Position numbers and translations under genes: made by a program
Assembly: GCA_030697555.1 (NCBI GenBank)
Contig: JAUYPV010000029.1
Coordinates: 24,839-88,838 of the forward strand
Length of the DNA: 64,000 bases
Reading direction: 5' to 3'
Source of the DNA: Hyphomonadaceae bacterium
Lineage (GTDB): Bacteria; Pseudomonadota; Alphaproteobacteria; Caulobacterales; Hyphomonadaceae
In this document: positions 14,634 to 22,924 of the stretch, in pieces
Numbering within the stretch: the stretch's first letter is position 1
How the letters are laid out: every line of letters begins with the position of its first letter
Notes under the pieces: generated by a model
What the model was told of the DNA's origin: nothing
Database searches by the model: none
The model's input: the letters and a program-made list of their open reading frames with translations, nothing else

Positions 14634-16883
14634 ATGCGGCTAGCGGCGTTCCTAAGCATCTGCATCGCACTGGGGCTGGGCGCCCAGGCGAGCGGCCAGG
14701 CATCCGGCACATTCTCGCGTGGACAGGCGGCGCGAGGACAGCAGCTTTTCTTTGCGCACTGCTCATCCTGCCACAGCGAGCACCAGGCGTCGCAGCTCAT
14801 GGCCGAACGCGGCAAGGGCCAGCGGCTTGTCGATTATCACGCACGCCTGTCACAGCTCATGCCACCGCAAAGCACAGCGAAGCCAACCGCGCAGGGCTAT
14901 CTCGATATCATCGCGCACCTTTCCACCTTCAACCTCGTCCAGCCCGGCCAGACGGATGCCGTGTTCGAGGAGTCCGGGTGGCGCGAAGCGAAAATTTCGG
15001 TCGGGCCAATCGCGTCCACTGTGCCGGCGACACCTCAGGTTCCCGCCCTCGAATGGACAGCCTATCGTGGCGATATGCGGGGGCAGGGCTATTCATCTGC
15101 ATCGCTCATCGATCGAAAAAATGTCGGGGAGCTGCGCGTCGCGTGGCGATGGAGCGGCGCCAATTTCGGTCCGCAGCCGGAAGTACGCAGCATCACGACG
15201 CCCCTGATGGTCGGCGGCGTGCTCTATGCGACGGCTGGCAACGCACGAAACGTCGTCGCGATCGATGCCGCAACCAGCGAGACGCTGTGGATGTGGCGGC
15301 CACAGGAAGATCCTGCGCGGCTGGAGAACGCGCCTCGCAAGGGCGCCGGGCGTGGCGTGTCCTACTGGAGCAGTGGCAAGGATGCTCGCATTCTTACGGT
15401 GACACCGGGTTTCAATCTCGCGGCGCTGGATGCAAGAACCGGCCGACCTGTTGCCGGCTTCGGCAAGAACGGCGTCGTCGATCTTATGCAAGGCCTGCGC
15501 AATGCGCCGAAGTCAGGCATTCCCGACATCGGCTCGCAGTCGCCGCCGCTCGTGATCGGCAATGTTATTGTTGTCGGCCCTGCACATGCGTTGAGTTTCC
15601 GGCCGCGATCCGCCACGAACGTGAAAGGCGATGTGCGCGGGTTCGATGCGCGCACGGGCAAGCTGCTGTGGACCTTCCGGACGATCCCACAGGCGGGCGA
15701 TCCGGGCTACGAAACCTGGGCGAAGGGTGCGGCGGAGAAGACGGGCAATGGCGGCGTCTGGGCGCCGATCTCGGCTGATCCGGAAACCGGCGCGATCTTT
15801 CTGCCGGTGGAAGCTGGAACATCCGACCTCTTCGGCGGCGCGCGGCTCGGGTCGAACCTCCACACCAGCAGCCTCGTCAGCCTCGATGCAAAGACCGGCA
15901 AGATGCGCTGGGCGCGACAGCTCGTGCACCACGACATATGGGACTGGGACGTGCCTGCCACGCCGATCCTTGCTGATCTCAAACAGGGCGTCGCCACGAA
16001 GAAGGCGGTTCTACAGATCACCAAGCAGGGATTCGTGTTTGCCTTCGACCGCAACACGGGCGAGCCGCTCTGGCCGATAGAGGAGCGAGCGGTTCCGAAG
16101 TCCGACGTTCCGGGGGAAGAGACCAGCCCGACGCAACCCTATCCGACCTTGCCGAAACCTTTCGACCGGCAGGGCCTGAAGGAAGACGACCTGATCGATT
16201 TCACGCCGAAGCTTCGCGCCGAGGCGCTGGCGGCCGTGAAGCCGTACCGCTTCACCGAACTCTACACGCCGCCATCACTTGCCGACGCGCCAGATGGAAC
16301 GCGCGGCATACTTCGGCTGCCGCATCCGGTCGGCGGCGGCAACTGGGAAGGCGGCGCCTTCGATCCCGAGACCGGCATGCTGTATGTCGGCTCGATGACG
16401 CAGGTGCAGGTAACAGCGGTCGCGCCATCGCCACCGGGCACCGAGGTCGCCTATTCCTTTGCGGGTGGCGCTACGCCTACGGTTCGCGGACTGCCGGTGG
16501 TGAAGCCGCCCTGGGGCCGCATCACGGCGATCGACATGAAGACGGGCGAGCACGCCTGGATGATCGCCAACGCCGATACGCCTGCCGCGGTCGCCAATCA
16601 TCCTGATCTGATGGGCCTCGATATTCCACGCACGGGCATCGCCTCCCGCGCCGGCTTGCTGGCGACAAAGACGCTGCTGTTCGCCGGAGAAGGCGAGGGC
16701 GGCTCACCCGTCTTGCGCGCGCATGACAAGGCGACGGGTGAGATACTGGCCGAGATCAAGCTACCCAGTGCGCAGACGGGACTGCCGATGACCTATGTCT
16801 GGGGCGGCCGGCAGTATGTCGTCATGGCCGTAGGCGACGGCAGGAACGCCGCCGAGATCGTCGCGCTAGCGCTTCCCGACTAG
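14634..16883 (+). CDS. PQQ-dependent dehydrogenase with an N-terminal cytochrome c domain
   Basis: Periplasmic or membrane-associated quinoprotein of 749 residues. After a signal peptide comes a cytochrome c domain with haem site C43-S-S-C46-H47, then from about residue 140 an eight-bladed PQQ propeller of the glucose/alcohol dehydrogenase type (repeated blades such as VVAIDAATSETLWMWRP and LVSLDAKTGKMRWARQL, and a HHDIWDWDVPATP segment typical of membrane glucose dehydrogenase-like enzymes). The order haem first, propeller second is the reverse of quinohaemoprotein alcohol dehydrogenases. It lacks the membrane domain of Gcd. No PQQ biosynthesis genes are in view. ATG at 14634 has GGGAGGAA upstream. 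Substrate unknown. Confidence 0.88.
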   Translation: MRLAAFLSICIALGLGAQASGQASGTFSRGQAARGQQLFFAHCSSCHSEHQASQLMAERGKGQRLVDYHARLSQLMPPQSTAKPTAQGYLDIIAHLSTFNLVQPGQTDAVFEESGWREAKISVGPIASTVPATPQVPALEWTAYRGDMRGQGYSSASLIDRKNVGELRVAWRWSGANFGPQPEVRSITTPLMVGGVLYATAGNARNVVAIDAATSETLWMWRPQEDPARLENAPRKGAGRGVSYWSSGKDARILTVTPGFNLAALDARTGRPVAGFGKNGVVDLMQGLRNAPKSGIPDIGSQSPPLVIGNVIVVGPAHALSFRPRSATNVKGDVRGFDARTGKLLWTFRTIPQAGDPGYETWAKGAAEKTGNGGVWAPISADPETGAIFLPVEAGTSDLFGGARLGSNLHTSSLVSLDAKTGKMRWARQLVHHDIWDWDVPATPILADLKQGVATKKAVLQITKQGFVFAFDRNTGEPLWPIEERAVPKSDVPGEETSPTQPYPTLPKPFDRQGLKEDDLIDFTPKLRAEALAAVKPYRFTELYTPPSLADAPDGTRGILRLPHPVGGGNWEGGAFDPETGMLYVGSMTQVQVTAVAPSPPGTEVAYSFAGGATPTVRGLPVVKPPWGRITAIDMKTGEHAWMIANADTPAAVANHPDLMGLDIPRTGIASRAGLLATKTLLFAGEGEGGSPVLRAHDKATGEILAEIKLPSAQTGLPMTYVWGGRQYVVMAVGDGRNAAEIVALALPD

Positions 16884-18130
16884 TGCGCTGTGTGCTGGTG
16901 CGGCTGCATCAGCCTGCCGCGCTCGGTGATGAAGATCGTGATCAGCGCGGCGAGGCCGACGACAAATTGCCCGATGAAGATCGGCGTGATCGAGCCGTCG
17001 AACTGGTGCGCGATAAGTCCCCCGATCGATGCTGAGACAAAGGAGGACGCAAACCCGATCAGCGCCGCGCCTGATCCGGCGAGCGCCCCCAACGGTTCCA
17101 TGGCGATGGCGTTATAGTTCGGTCCCTGGAACCCGATCGCAAAAAACGCGAGAATCACGAGCGTGTAGAACAGGGGGAATGGCACCGGTCCCATCAGCGC
17201 GATCACCGCGTGAATAGCGCTGACAATGACGAAGCCGATCAGCGCCCCATGCGACATGCGCCGCATGCCCAGCCGCTCGACGAGGCGAGAGTTGATCAGG
17301 TTCGATACCGTCATTGCGACGGCGGCGCCTGCGAACCACAGCGCGAACCATTCCCCGGTGTCGTAGACCTCGTGATAGAGCTGCTCCGAGGCCGAGATAT
17401 AGCTCATCAGCCCGCCGAACAGGAATCCGGACGCGATCGTGTAACCGAGCGCCTCCCTCGTACGAATGACCTTCCAGTAGTTGCCGAACATGGTCGGTAT
17501 GTTCAGCGGCACGCGCCGCTCGGGCGGTAGCGTCTCCGGCATGCGGGCCAGCACCCAGGCGAACATGATCAGTCCGAACACCGCTAGCGCCCAGAAGATG
17601 CCGCGCCAGTTCATGACCTTCAGCATCATCTGGCCGAAGAACGGGGCCACGATCGGGGCCGACATGAAGACGATCATCACCAGCGACATGACCTTGGCCA
17701 TCTCGCGTCCGACATAGAGGTCACGTGCGGCGGAGACCGCGATCACCCGGCTGCCGCCGGCGCTCGCGCCCATGAAGACCCGAGCCCAGATGAGAAGCTC
17801 GAAGGTCGGGGCGATGACGCAGAGCGCGGCGGCCAGCGTGTAGAAACCCAGCGAGATGAACAGTACGCTGCGCCTCCCGAAACGGTCGGTCAGGGGGCCA
17901 TAGAAAAGCTGCGACACGCCGAAGCCCAGCATGTAGGAAATGATGATGAGCTGACGGTCATTTTCCTGCGCGACCTGGAAGTCTGCGGCCATCTGCGGCA
18001 AGGCAGGCAGCATGATGTCGATGGCCAGCGCGTTCAGCGCCATCAGCATCGCCGTCAGCGCCACGAACTCGCCAAGCGAGAGCCGGCGAGTAGGCGGTGT
18101 CGATATCGACTGTCGAGTCGAGTCGGGCAC
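16880..18130 (-). CDS. Bcr/CflA-type multidrug efflux MFS transporter
   Basis: Twelve-helix drug:proton antiporter of 416 residues. The motif-A loop FYGPLTDRFGRRSVLF lies between helices 2 and 3, and the RVFMGASAGGSRVIAVSAARDLY segment is characteristic of the Bcr/CflA group (bicyclomycin and related drugs). GTG start at 18130. Convergent with the PQQ dehydrogenase gene, sharing a CTAG at the stops. Confidence 0.9.
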   Translation of the reverse strand: MPDSTRQSISTPPTRRLSLGEFVALTAMLMALNALAIDIMLPALPQMAADFQVAQENDRQLIIISYMLGFGVSQLFYGPLTDRFGRRSVLFISLGFYTLAAALCVIAPTFELLIWARVFMGASAGGSRVIAVSAARDLYVGREMAKVMSLVMIVFMSAPIVAPFFGQMMLKVMNWRGIFWALAVFGLIMFAWVLARMPETLPPERRVPLNIPTMFGNYWKVIRTREALGYTIASGFLFGGLMSYISASEQLYHEVYDTGEWFALWFAGAAVAMTVSNLINSRLVERLGMRRMSHGALIGFVIVSAIHAVIALMGPVPFPLFYTLVILAFFAIGFQGPNYNAIAMEPLGALAGSGAALIGFASSFVSASIGGLIAHQFDGSITPIFIGQFVVGLAALITIFITERGRLMQPHQHTAH

Positions 18131-18210
18131 AGGGCGCTCACGTCTGGAGTTGAGCGGCGGCTTCTAGCGGGGTTTCGCGCTGACGCCTAGGCCGGCCGGA
18201 TGTCCCGGAA

Positions 18211-19308
18211 TCACACATTGAACCGGAAGTGCATGACGTCGCCGTCCTGGACGACGTACTCCTTGCCTTCCTGGCGGGCCTTGCCGGCTTCCTTGGCGCC
18301 GGACTCGCCATTGTATTTGACGTAGTCGTCGTAGGCGATCGTTTCGGCTTTGATGAAGCCCTTCTCAAAATCGCCGTGGATGACGCCGGCTGCCTGCGGC
18401 GCGGTGGTGCCTCGTTTGATCGTCCAGGCGCGCGCTTCCTTCGGACCTACAGTGAAGTACGTCATGAGCCCGAGCAGGTCGTAGCCGGCGCGGATGACGC
18501 GATTGAGGCCGGGCTCTTTGAGGCCGAGGCTTTCAAGGAACTCCCTCTGCTCTTCGTCGGAAAGCACGGCGACTTCGCTCTCGATCTTCGCCGAGATGAC
18601 GACGGCGGCTGAACCTTCCTTCTTCGCGTGAGCGACGACGGCATCTGAGAATTTGTTGCCGTCGCCCGCCGAGGCTTCATCGACATTGCAGATGTAGAAG
18701 ACAGGCTTCGATGTCAGGAGCTGGAGCATTTTCCAGGCTTTCTGGTCTTCGGCCGAAACCACCGCACGGCGCGCGGGCCTGCCGGCTTCCAGGTGTTCGA
18801 GCGCCAGCTTGATCAGCGCAAGCGTCTGGATGGACTCCTTGTCGCCGCCCTTGGCTTTCTTCTCGACGTTCTGCTTGCGCTTTTCGAGCGACTCCATGTC
18901 GGCGAGCATCAGCTCGGTTTCGACGACTTCGAAGTCGGCAAGCGGATCGATCCGGCCGGAAACGTGGGTGATGTCATCATCCTCGAAGCAGCGCAGCACG
19001 TAGGCGACGGCATCCACTTCGCGGATGGTGGCGAGGAACTGGTTGCCGAGGCCTTCGCCCTTGCTCGCGCCTTTCACGAGCCCGGCGATGTCGACAAAGT
19101 TCATGCGCGTCGGAAGGATCTCCTTCGAACCTGCAATCTTCGCCAGCACGTCTAGGCGCGGTTCCGGCATCGCTACGTCGCCGACATTGGGCTCGATGGT
19201 GCAGAATGGATAGTTGGCCGCCTGCGCCGCCGCCGTGCGAGTCAGCGCATTGAAGAGGGTCGACTTGCCGACATTCGGCAGGCCCACGATTCCGGCCTTG
19301 AAGCCCAT
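18211..19308 (-). CDS. ychF: Redox-regulated ATPase YchF (Obg-like)
   Basis: Ribosome-associated P-loop ATPase of the TRAFAC class. The 365-residue chain has G1 [15 protein letters not shown]3 [17 protein letters not shown], the non-standard G4 that gives ATP rather than GTP preference (YICNVDE), and the C-terminal TGS domain with [20 protein letters not shown]. Its ATG overlaps the stop of pth by one base (TGATG), so the two are translated from one message, an arrangement common to many proteobacteria. Confidence 0.96.
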   Translation of the reverse strand: MGFKAGIVGLPNVGKSTLFNALTRTAAAQAANYPFCTIEPNVGDVAMPEPRLDVLAKIAGSKEILPTRMNFVDIAGLVKGASKGEGLGNQFLATIREVDAVAYVLRCFEDDDITHVSGRIDPLADFEVVETELMLADMESLEKRKQNVEKKAKGGDKESIQTLALIKLALEHLEAGRPARRAVVSAEDQKAWKMLQLLTSKPVFYICNVDEASAGDGNKFSDAVVAHAKKEGSAAVVISAKIESEVAVLSDEEQREFLESLGLKEPGLNRVIRAGYDLLGLMTYFTVGPKEARAWTIKRGTTAPQAAGVIHGDFEKGFIKAETIAYDDYVKYNGESGAKEAGKARQEGKEYVVQDGDVMHFRFNV

Positions 19309-19943
19309 CAGGTATTTTCCTTCGGTGGGGGAGGGTTGCGCGGGTCTGCTTTTGGCGCAGGGGCCAGGCGCATCACTTCAGTCTGGTAGCGCTCGTCGAG
19401 GCCGCCCGCGAGGAAGGGCAAGGCGTCGATGCACGCCTTGACCAGGGCATCCACAGCCGGGCGTTCGGCGGGATGGAAATCCCCGAGGACAGTGCGTTTG
19501 ACGTGGCTCTTGTCGCCGGGATGGCCGACGCCGATCCGTCCGCGCCGAACTTCCGTGCTGGCCAGCGCGTAGATGGACCGGATGCCGTTGTGCCCGGCGG
19601 CGCTTCGGCCAACCGCCATGCGGAAACGGCCCAGCGCCATGTCGATCTCGTCGTGAAAGACCACGATGTCGGATGGGGGGAGATAGTGTTTCCGCATGAT
19701 GGCGCCAACCGCACGGCCGCTTTCGTTCATGTAGGTCTGCGGCTTGGCGAGCATCGTTTTCACCGACGAACCATCGGGCATCTTCAGCTGGCCTTCGCAG
19801 ACCTGGGCTTCGAACTTCGAGTTCATCTGCCAAGGAGAGAAGCGGAGCGCAGCCGCAATCTCGTCCACAACACGAAAGCCGATGTTGTGCCGGTTCCCTT
19901 CGTATTGAGGGCCGGGGTTTCCAAGACCCGCGATGAGCAGCAT
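19308..19943 (-). CDS. pth: Peptidyl-tRNA hydrolase
   Basis: Releases peptides from prematurely dropped peptidyl-tRNAs. The N-terminus [20 protein letters not shown] holds the catalytic His and the conserved Asn, and [13 protein letters not shown] and GHNGIRSI complete the active site. At 211 residues it carries a Pro/Ala-rich C-terminal tail of about 20 residues beyond the usual length. Middle gene of rplY-pth-ychF on the minus strand. Confidence 0.95.
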   Translation of the reverse strand: MLLIAGLGNPGPQYEGNRHNIGFRVVDEIAAALRFSPWQMNSKFEAQVCEGQLKMPDGSSVKTMLAKPQTYMNESGRAVGAIMRKHYLPPSDIVVFHDEIDMALGRFRMAVGRSAAGHNGIRSIYALASTEVRRGRIGVGHPGDKSHVKRTVLGDFHPAERPAVDALVKACIDALPFLAGGLDERYQTEVMRLAPAPKADPRNPPPPKENT

Positions 19944-19964
19944 GGGAGCTATCCCGGGTAGGCT

Positions 19965-19992
19965 GCCGGCGCATCAGCGGTGACGCGCCGGC
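19965..19992. other. Eight-pair hairpin between rplY and pth
   Basis: GCCGGCGC at 19965-19972 pairs with GCGCCGGC at 19985-19992, loop of 12. It lies in the 56-base gap between rplY and pth and could stabilise or process the joint transcript. No T-tract follows on the minus strand, so it is unlikely to be a terminator. Confidence 0.45.
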
Positions 19993-19999
19993 TCCAGTC

Positions 20000-20743
20000 C
20001 TACTTCTTCTTGTCGCCAGCGGGCTTGGCCGGGGCAGCGCCTTTGGCCGGAGCGGCGCCAGCAGCCGGAGCAGCGCCACCAGCAGCAGGAGCAGCACCTT
20101 CGGCGCCAGCAGCAGCAGCGGCATCGCCCTCGGCAGCGGCAGCGACGGGTTTCTCGTCGACAACCTCGTCCTTGGCGCTACGGCCGGCAATCGTCGCAAC
20201 CGTGAAGTCGCGGCCCAGAATGGTCGGGCGCGTGCCTTCGGGAAGCTTGATGGACGAAATCTTTAAGGCGTCGCCGATGTCCAGTTCGGACACGTCGGCC
20301 ACCAGTTCCTCGGGGATCTGGTCAGCGGGGGCGAGCAGCCACACTTCGTGGCGCACGATGTTGAGGGCGCCGCCGCGTTTGATGCCGGGCGAGACTCCCT
20401 GGCCGGTGAAGCGGACGTGTACGGCCACGCGGATGATCTGGCCTTTTTCGACGCGATAGAGGTCGAGGTGGGTCGGCTCGTCGGTGACCGGGTGGAACTG
20501 GATGTCCTGTGCGAACACGAGCTGGCGCTCGCCTTTGTGTTCCAGTGTCACGGTGTGCGAGATGAATTTGCCGGACTTGAGGGCCTGGGTGATGGTCTTC
20601 TTGTCGATCGAGATCGAGACCGGGGCCTTCTCTCCGCCGTAGAGGACGGCGGGCACCTTGCCGGCGCGGCGGGCTTCACGCGCGCCGCCGCGGCCAGTGC
20701 GCTCGCGCACGTCGACATTGAGTACGATTTCGGGCTTAGCCAT
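20000..20743 (-). CDS. rplY: 50S ribosomal protein L25/general stress protein Ctc
   Basis: Binds 5S rRNA in the large subunit. The 247-residue chain has the N-terminal L25 domain (VRERTGRGGAREARRAGKVPAVLYGG) and the second TL5-type beta domain (about 95-185). Beyond residue 195 it ends in a low-complexity Ala/Pro/Gly tail finishing in a Lys cluster. Such tails occur in alphaproteobacterial L25 and may help to bind RNA, though this tail is mostly uncharged. First gene of rplY-pth-ychF. Confidence 0.94.
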   Translation of the reverse strand: MAKPEIVLNVDVRERTGRGGAREARRAGKVPAVLYGGEKAPVSISIDKKTITQALKSGKFISHTVTLEHKGERQLVFAQDIQFHPVTDEPTHLDLYRVEKGQIIRVAVHVRFTGQGVSPGIKRGGALNIVRHEVWLLAPADQIPEELVADVSELDIGDALKISSIKLPEGTRPTILGRDFTVATIAGRSAKDEVVDEKPVAAAAEGDAAAAAGAEGAAPAAGGAAPAAGAAPAKGAAPAKPAGDKKK

Positions 20744-20851
20744 TTTTCTCTCCGTTTCGTCCTGATGTCCGCCAGCTGACTGGCAACACCCTGACTACAC
20801 AGGCAGCGACAATCGCCGCCTTCGGGAAGCGCGGCTTATAAGGGAAGGCCC

Positions 20852-20907
20852 CTGTCGCGGCAAGCCAGAGCCCGCCGCGACAGAAAAGCCCATTAAATCC
20901 GGGCTTT
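20852..20907 (-). terminator. Double hairpin ending amtB
   Basis: Reading on the minus strand directly after the amtB stop, AAAGCCC (20907-20901) pairs with GGGCTTT (20891-20885), followed by TTCTG. A second perfect ten-pair stem follows: 20883-20874 against 20861-20852 with a 12-base loop. The first has the shape of an intrinsic terminator and overlaps the stop codon; the second may insulate rplY. Confidence 0.65.
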
Positions 20908-22208
20908 CAGCCCGTGTGATAGGCTCGTTCGCCGTGGGCGGACATGTCGAGGCCTTCGATCTCGGCCTCCTGCTTCACGCGGATCGACGTGAACAGGCCC
21001 ATCACTTTTACGATCACAACGGTCATGCCGACCGACCAGGCCACAACGGCAAGCACACCCTGGATCTGCACCCAGGCCTGCTGGCCCATGCTGACTTCGC
21101 CGAGGCCTGGCGCCAGCGCCCCGACGGTTGCGAGGAAGGGGAGCATCAGAGTGCCCAGCACGCCGCCGACACCATGGACTGCGAAGACATCGAGACTGTC
21201 GTCGATCTTGAGGCGGTTACGGATCAGCGCAACGGCGTAGTAGCAGACGATCGCTGCAACCGCGCCGATGATGACGGCGCCCACGGGGCCGACTGAGCCA
21301 GCTGCAGGCGTGATCGTCGCGAGGCCCGCAACAAGGCCGGTAACCGTGCCGACGAGGCCTGGCCTGCCGAACTTGATCCATTCGATGGCCATCCAGACGA
21401 TGGCGGCGGTGGAAGCCGACAGGTGGGTCACCAGCATGGCGTTGCCGGCGGAGGAGCCGGCTGACAGGGCCGAGCCGGCGTTGAAGCCGTACCAGCCGAC
21501 CCAGAGCATGCCGGCGCCGATCATTACGAGAATTGGGCTGTGCGGCGGACGCATTTCGTTCGGGAAATGCTTCCGCTTGCCGACCAGCAGGGCGAAGACG
21601 ATGGCGGAGGTTCCGGCCGTGGCGTGGACAACCAGCCCGCCGGCGAAGTCCCGCACCCCCTGCTCGAACAGCCAGCCGCCCGAACCCCAGACCCAGTGCG
21701 CGACCGGGGCATAGACCAGCAGCATCCAGAGAACCGAGAAGAGCAGGACGGAGAGGAAGGTCGTCCGCTCCGGATAGGCGCCCACAATCAGGGCGGGCGT
21801 GATGATCGCGAAGGTCATCTGGAACATGATGAAGACGGTTTCGGGCAGCGTCCCGACTTCGCTGTCAGCTTCCACCCCGTTGAGGAAGGCCTTGCCCAAG
21901 CCTCCCCAGAAGGCGTTCGCTTCGCCGCCGTCGCCGAAAGCGATCGAGTACCCGACGAAAAACCAAGCCACCGACATCAGGCAGGCGATCACGACGCACT
22001 GGCTAAGTACCGAGAGGACGTTCTTCGACTGCACCAGCCCGCCATAGAACAGGGCCAGCGCCGGCAGGGTCATCATCAGGACGAGGGCGGTGGCGGTCAG
22101 AACCCACGCGGTGTCGCCGGAATTGGTGTCGGCGAAGGCAGCAGGGGCTGCGGCGAGCGCAAACAGCAACGCGACAGCCACGCGGCGGCCGCAGTTCAGG
22201 ATGGTCAT
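20907..22208 (-). CDS. amtB: Ammonium transporter
   Basis: Eleven-helix Amt/Rh channel for ammonium, 433 residues after choosing the ATG at 22208 (GGAGAGGA upstream); the frame is open for 14 further codons. A signal peptide (ending PAAFA) precedes the first helix, as in E. coli AmtB. Landmarks: DTAWVLTATALVLMMTLPALALFYGGLV, the FAGGLVVHATAGTSAIVFALLVG stretch with the first pore His, and AVHGVGGVLGTL with the second. No glnK gene lies beside it, unlike the usual glnK-amtB pair, and I see no sigma-54 promoter upstream. Confidence 0.95.
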   Translation of the reverse strand: MTILNCGRRVAVALLFALAAAPAAFADTNSGDTAWVLTATALVLMMTLPALALFYGGLVQSKNVLSVLSQCVVIACLMSVAWFFVGYSIAFGDGGEANAFWGGLGKAFLNGVEADSEVGTLPETVFIMFQMTFAIITPALIVGAYPERTTFLSVLLFSVLWMLLVYAPVAHWVWGSGGWLFEQGVRDFAGGLVVHATAGTSAIVFALLVGKRKHFPNEMRPPHSPILVMIGAGMLWVGWYGFNAGSALSAGSSAGNAMLVTHLSASTAAIVWMAIEWIKFGRPGLVGTVTGLVAGLATITPAAGSVGPVGAVIIGAVAAIVCYYAVALIRNRLKIDDSLDVFAVHGVGGVLGTLMLPFLATVGALAPGLGEVSMGQQAWVQIQGVLAVVAWSVGMTVVIVKVMGLFTSIRVKQEAEIEGLDMSAHGERAYHTG

Positions 22209-22332
22209 GGGGTCCTCTCCAAGGCTCGCCGGCTTCGCGGCGTTGCCCAACGACTAGGCGGGCAGAAGAGGATTCGCTACGCCGAAGACCTGGGTAGCGT
22301 TCAAATATGCCTGAATAACGAGCGAGATAGTT

Positions 22333-22360
22333 GCGGGAGGCGTTGAGGGACGCCTCCCGC
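22333..22360 (-). terminator. Eleven-pair hairpin downstream of the urcA-like gene
   Basis: GCGGGAGGCGT at 22333-22343 pairs perfectly with ACGCCTCCCGC at 22350-22360, loop TGAGGG. It lies 40 bases past the stop of the gene at 22400 on the minus strand and ahead of amtB. The stem is strong but the following sequence (AACTATCTCG) is not T-rich, so it may act as a 3' stabiliser or a factor-assisted terminator. Confidence 0.5.
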
Positions 22361-22399
22361 GCAGTCACAGCCTGATGTTTCCGGGGTGCACCAGGAGGA

Positions 22400-22735
22400 T
22401 CAGCGCTGCGCCTGTTGCTGGCCGTCGCGCTCGAGGCGCGCGGTTTGTACCGCCTGCCGCACCTCGGATGGGGAGGCGCCGAGGCTTTCTGTGACGGCGG
22501 CGGCGGTGCAGGTCTCGCGGCGGGCCTTCGTGCGTACTCCGGCGCAGAGCTTCGAGGCGGATCTTTCGACCTGGATGAGCAGGGCGGCGCGATCCGCCGG
22601 CTGCGACAGGTCGAGATGGCTGAAACGGATGACGTAGCTGGGACCGACTTTCCAGGCCTGGGCGTGGACGGGCTGGGCAAGCGGCAGGCCGAGGCCGGCG
22701 ACGCAGGCCATAATGACAGCATGTTTGGCGTTCAT
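22400..22735 (-). CDS. UrcA family exported protein
   Basis: Small exported protein of 111 residues with a Sec leader ending PVHAQA. The mature part shows the UrcA pattern: V-x-F-x-x-L-DLSQPADRAALLIQVERSASKLC, then a second Cys in ETCTAAAV about 17 residues on. UrcA proteins are common in Caulobacterales and sphingomonads and have no settled function. The end is Gln/Arg-rich (RDGQQQAQR). Two further members lie at 52198 and 52747. Divergent from the regulator at 22925. Confidence 0.75.
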   Translation of the reverse strand: MNAKHAVIMACVAGLGLPLAQPVHAQAWKVGPSYVIRFSHLDLSQPADRAALLIQVERSASKLCAGVRTKARRETCTAAAVTESLGASPSEVRQAVQTARLERDGQQQAQR

Positions 22736-22924
22736 GGGAGTGCTCCGTTGTCTGGCGGCGCATCGGTGAGCGCCATGGATCGGAGCGTGGGGGTCTCACG
22801 AAAAATTCGTCAGGACCTGCGCCTGATAAAGAGCTGACTTTCTGCCGATGATGAATAAAAACAGGGACATGGGCGCCGCCTGCCAAGCTTGCCGGGCCTG
22901 ACGCCGAGGGCTTACGCCGTAGCT

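Noticed and set aside
22209..22400. Sigma-54/NtrC control of amtB
   Set aside because: No TGGCAC-N5-TTGC element is visible on the minus strand. A short GGTGCACC palindrome lies inside the end of the neighbouring gene and is too short to support an NtrC site.
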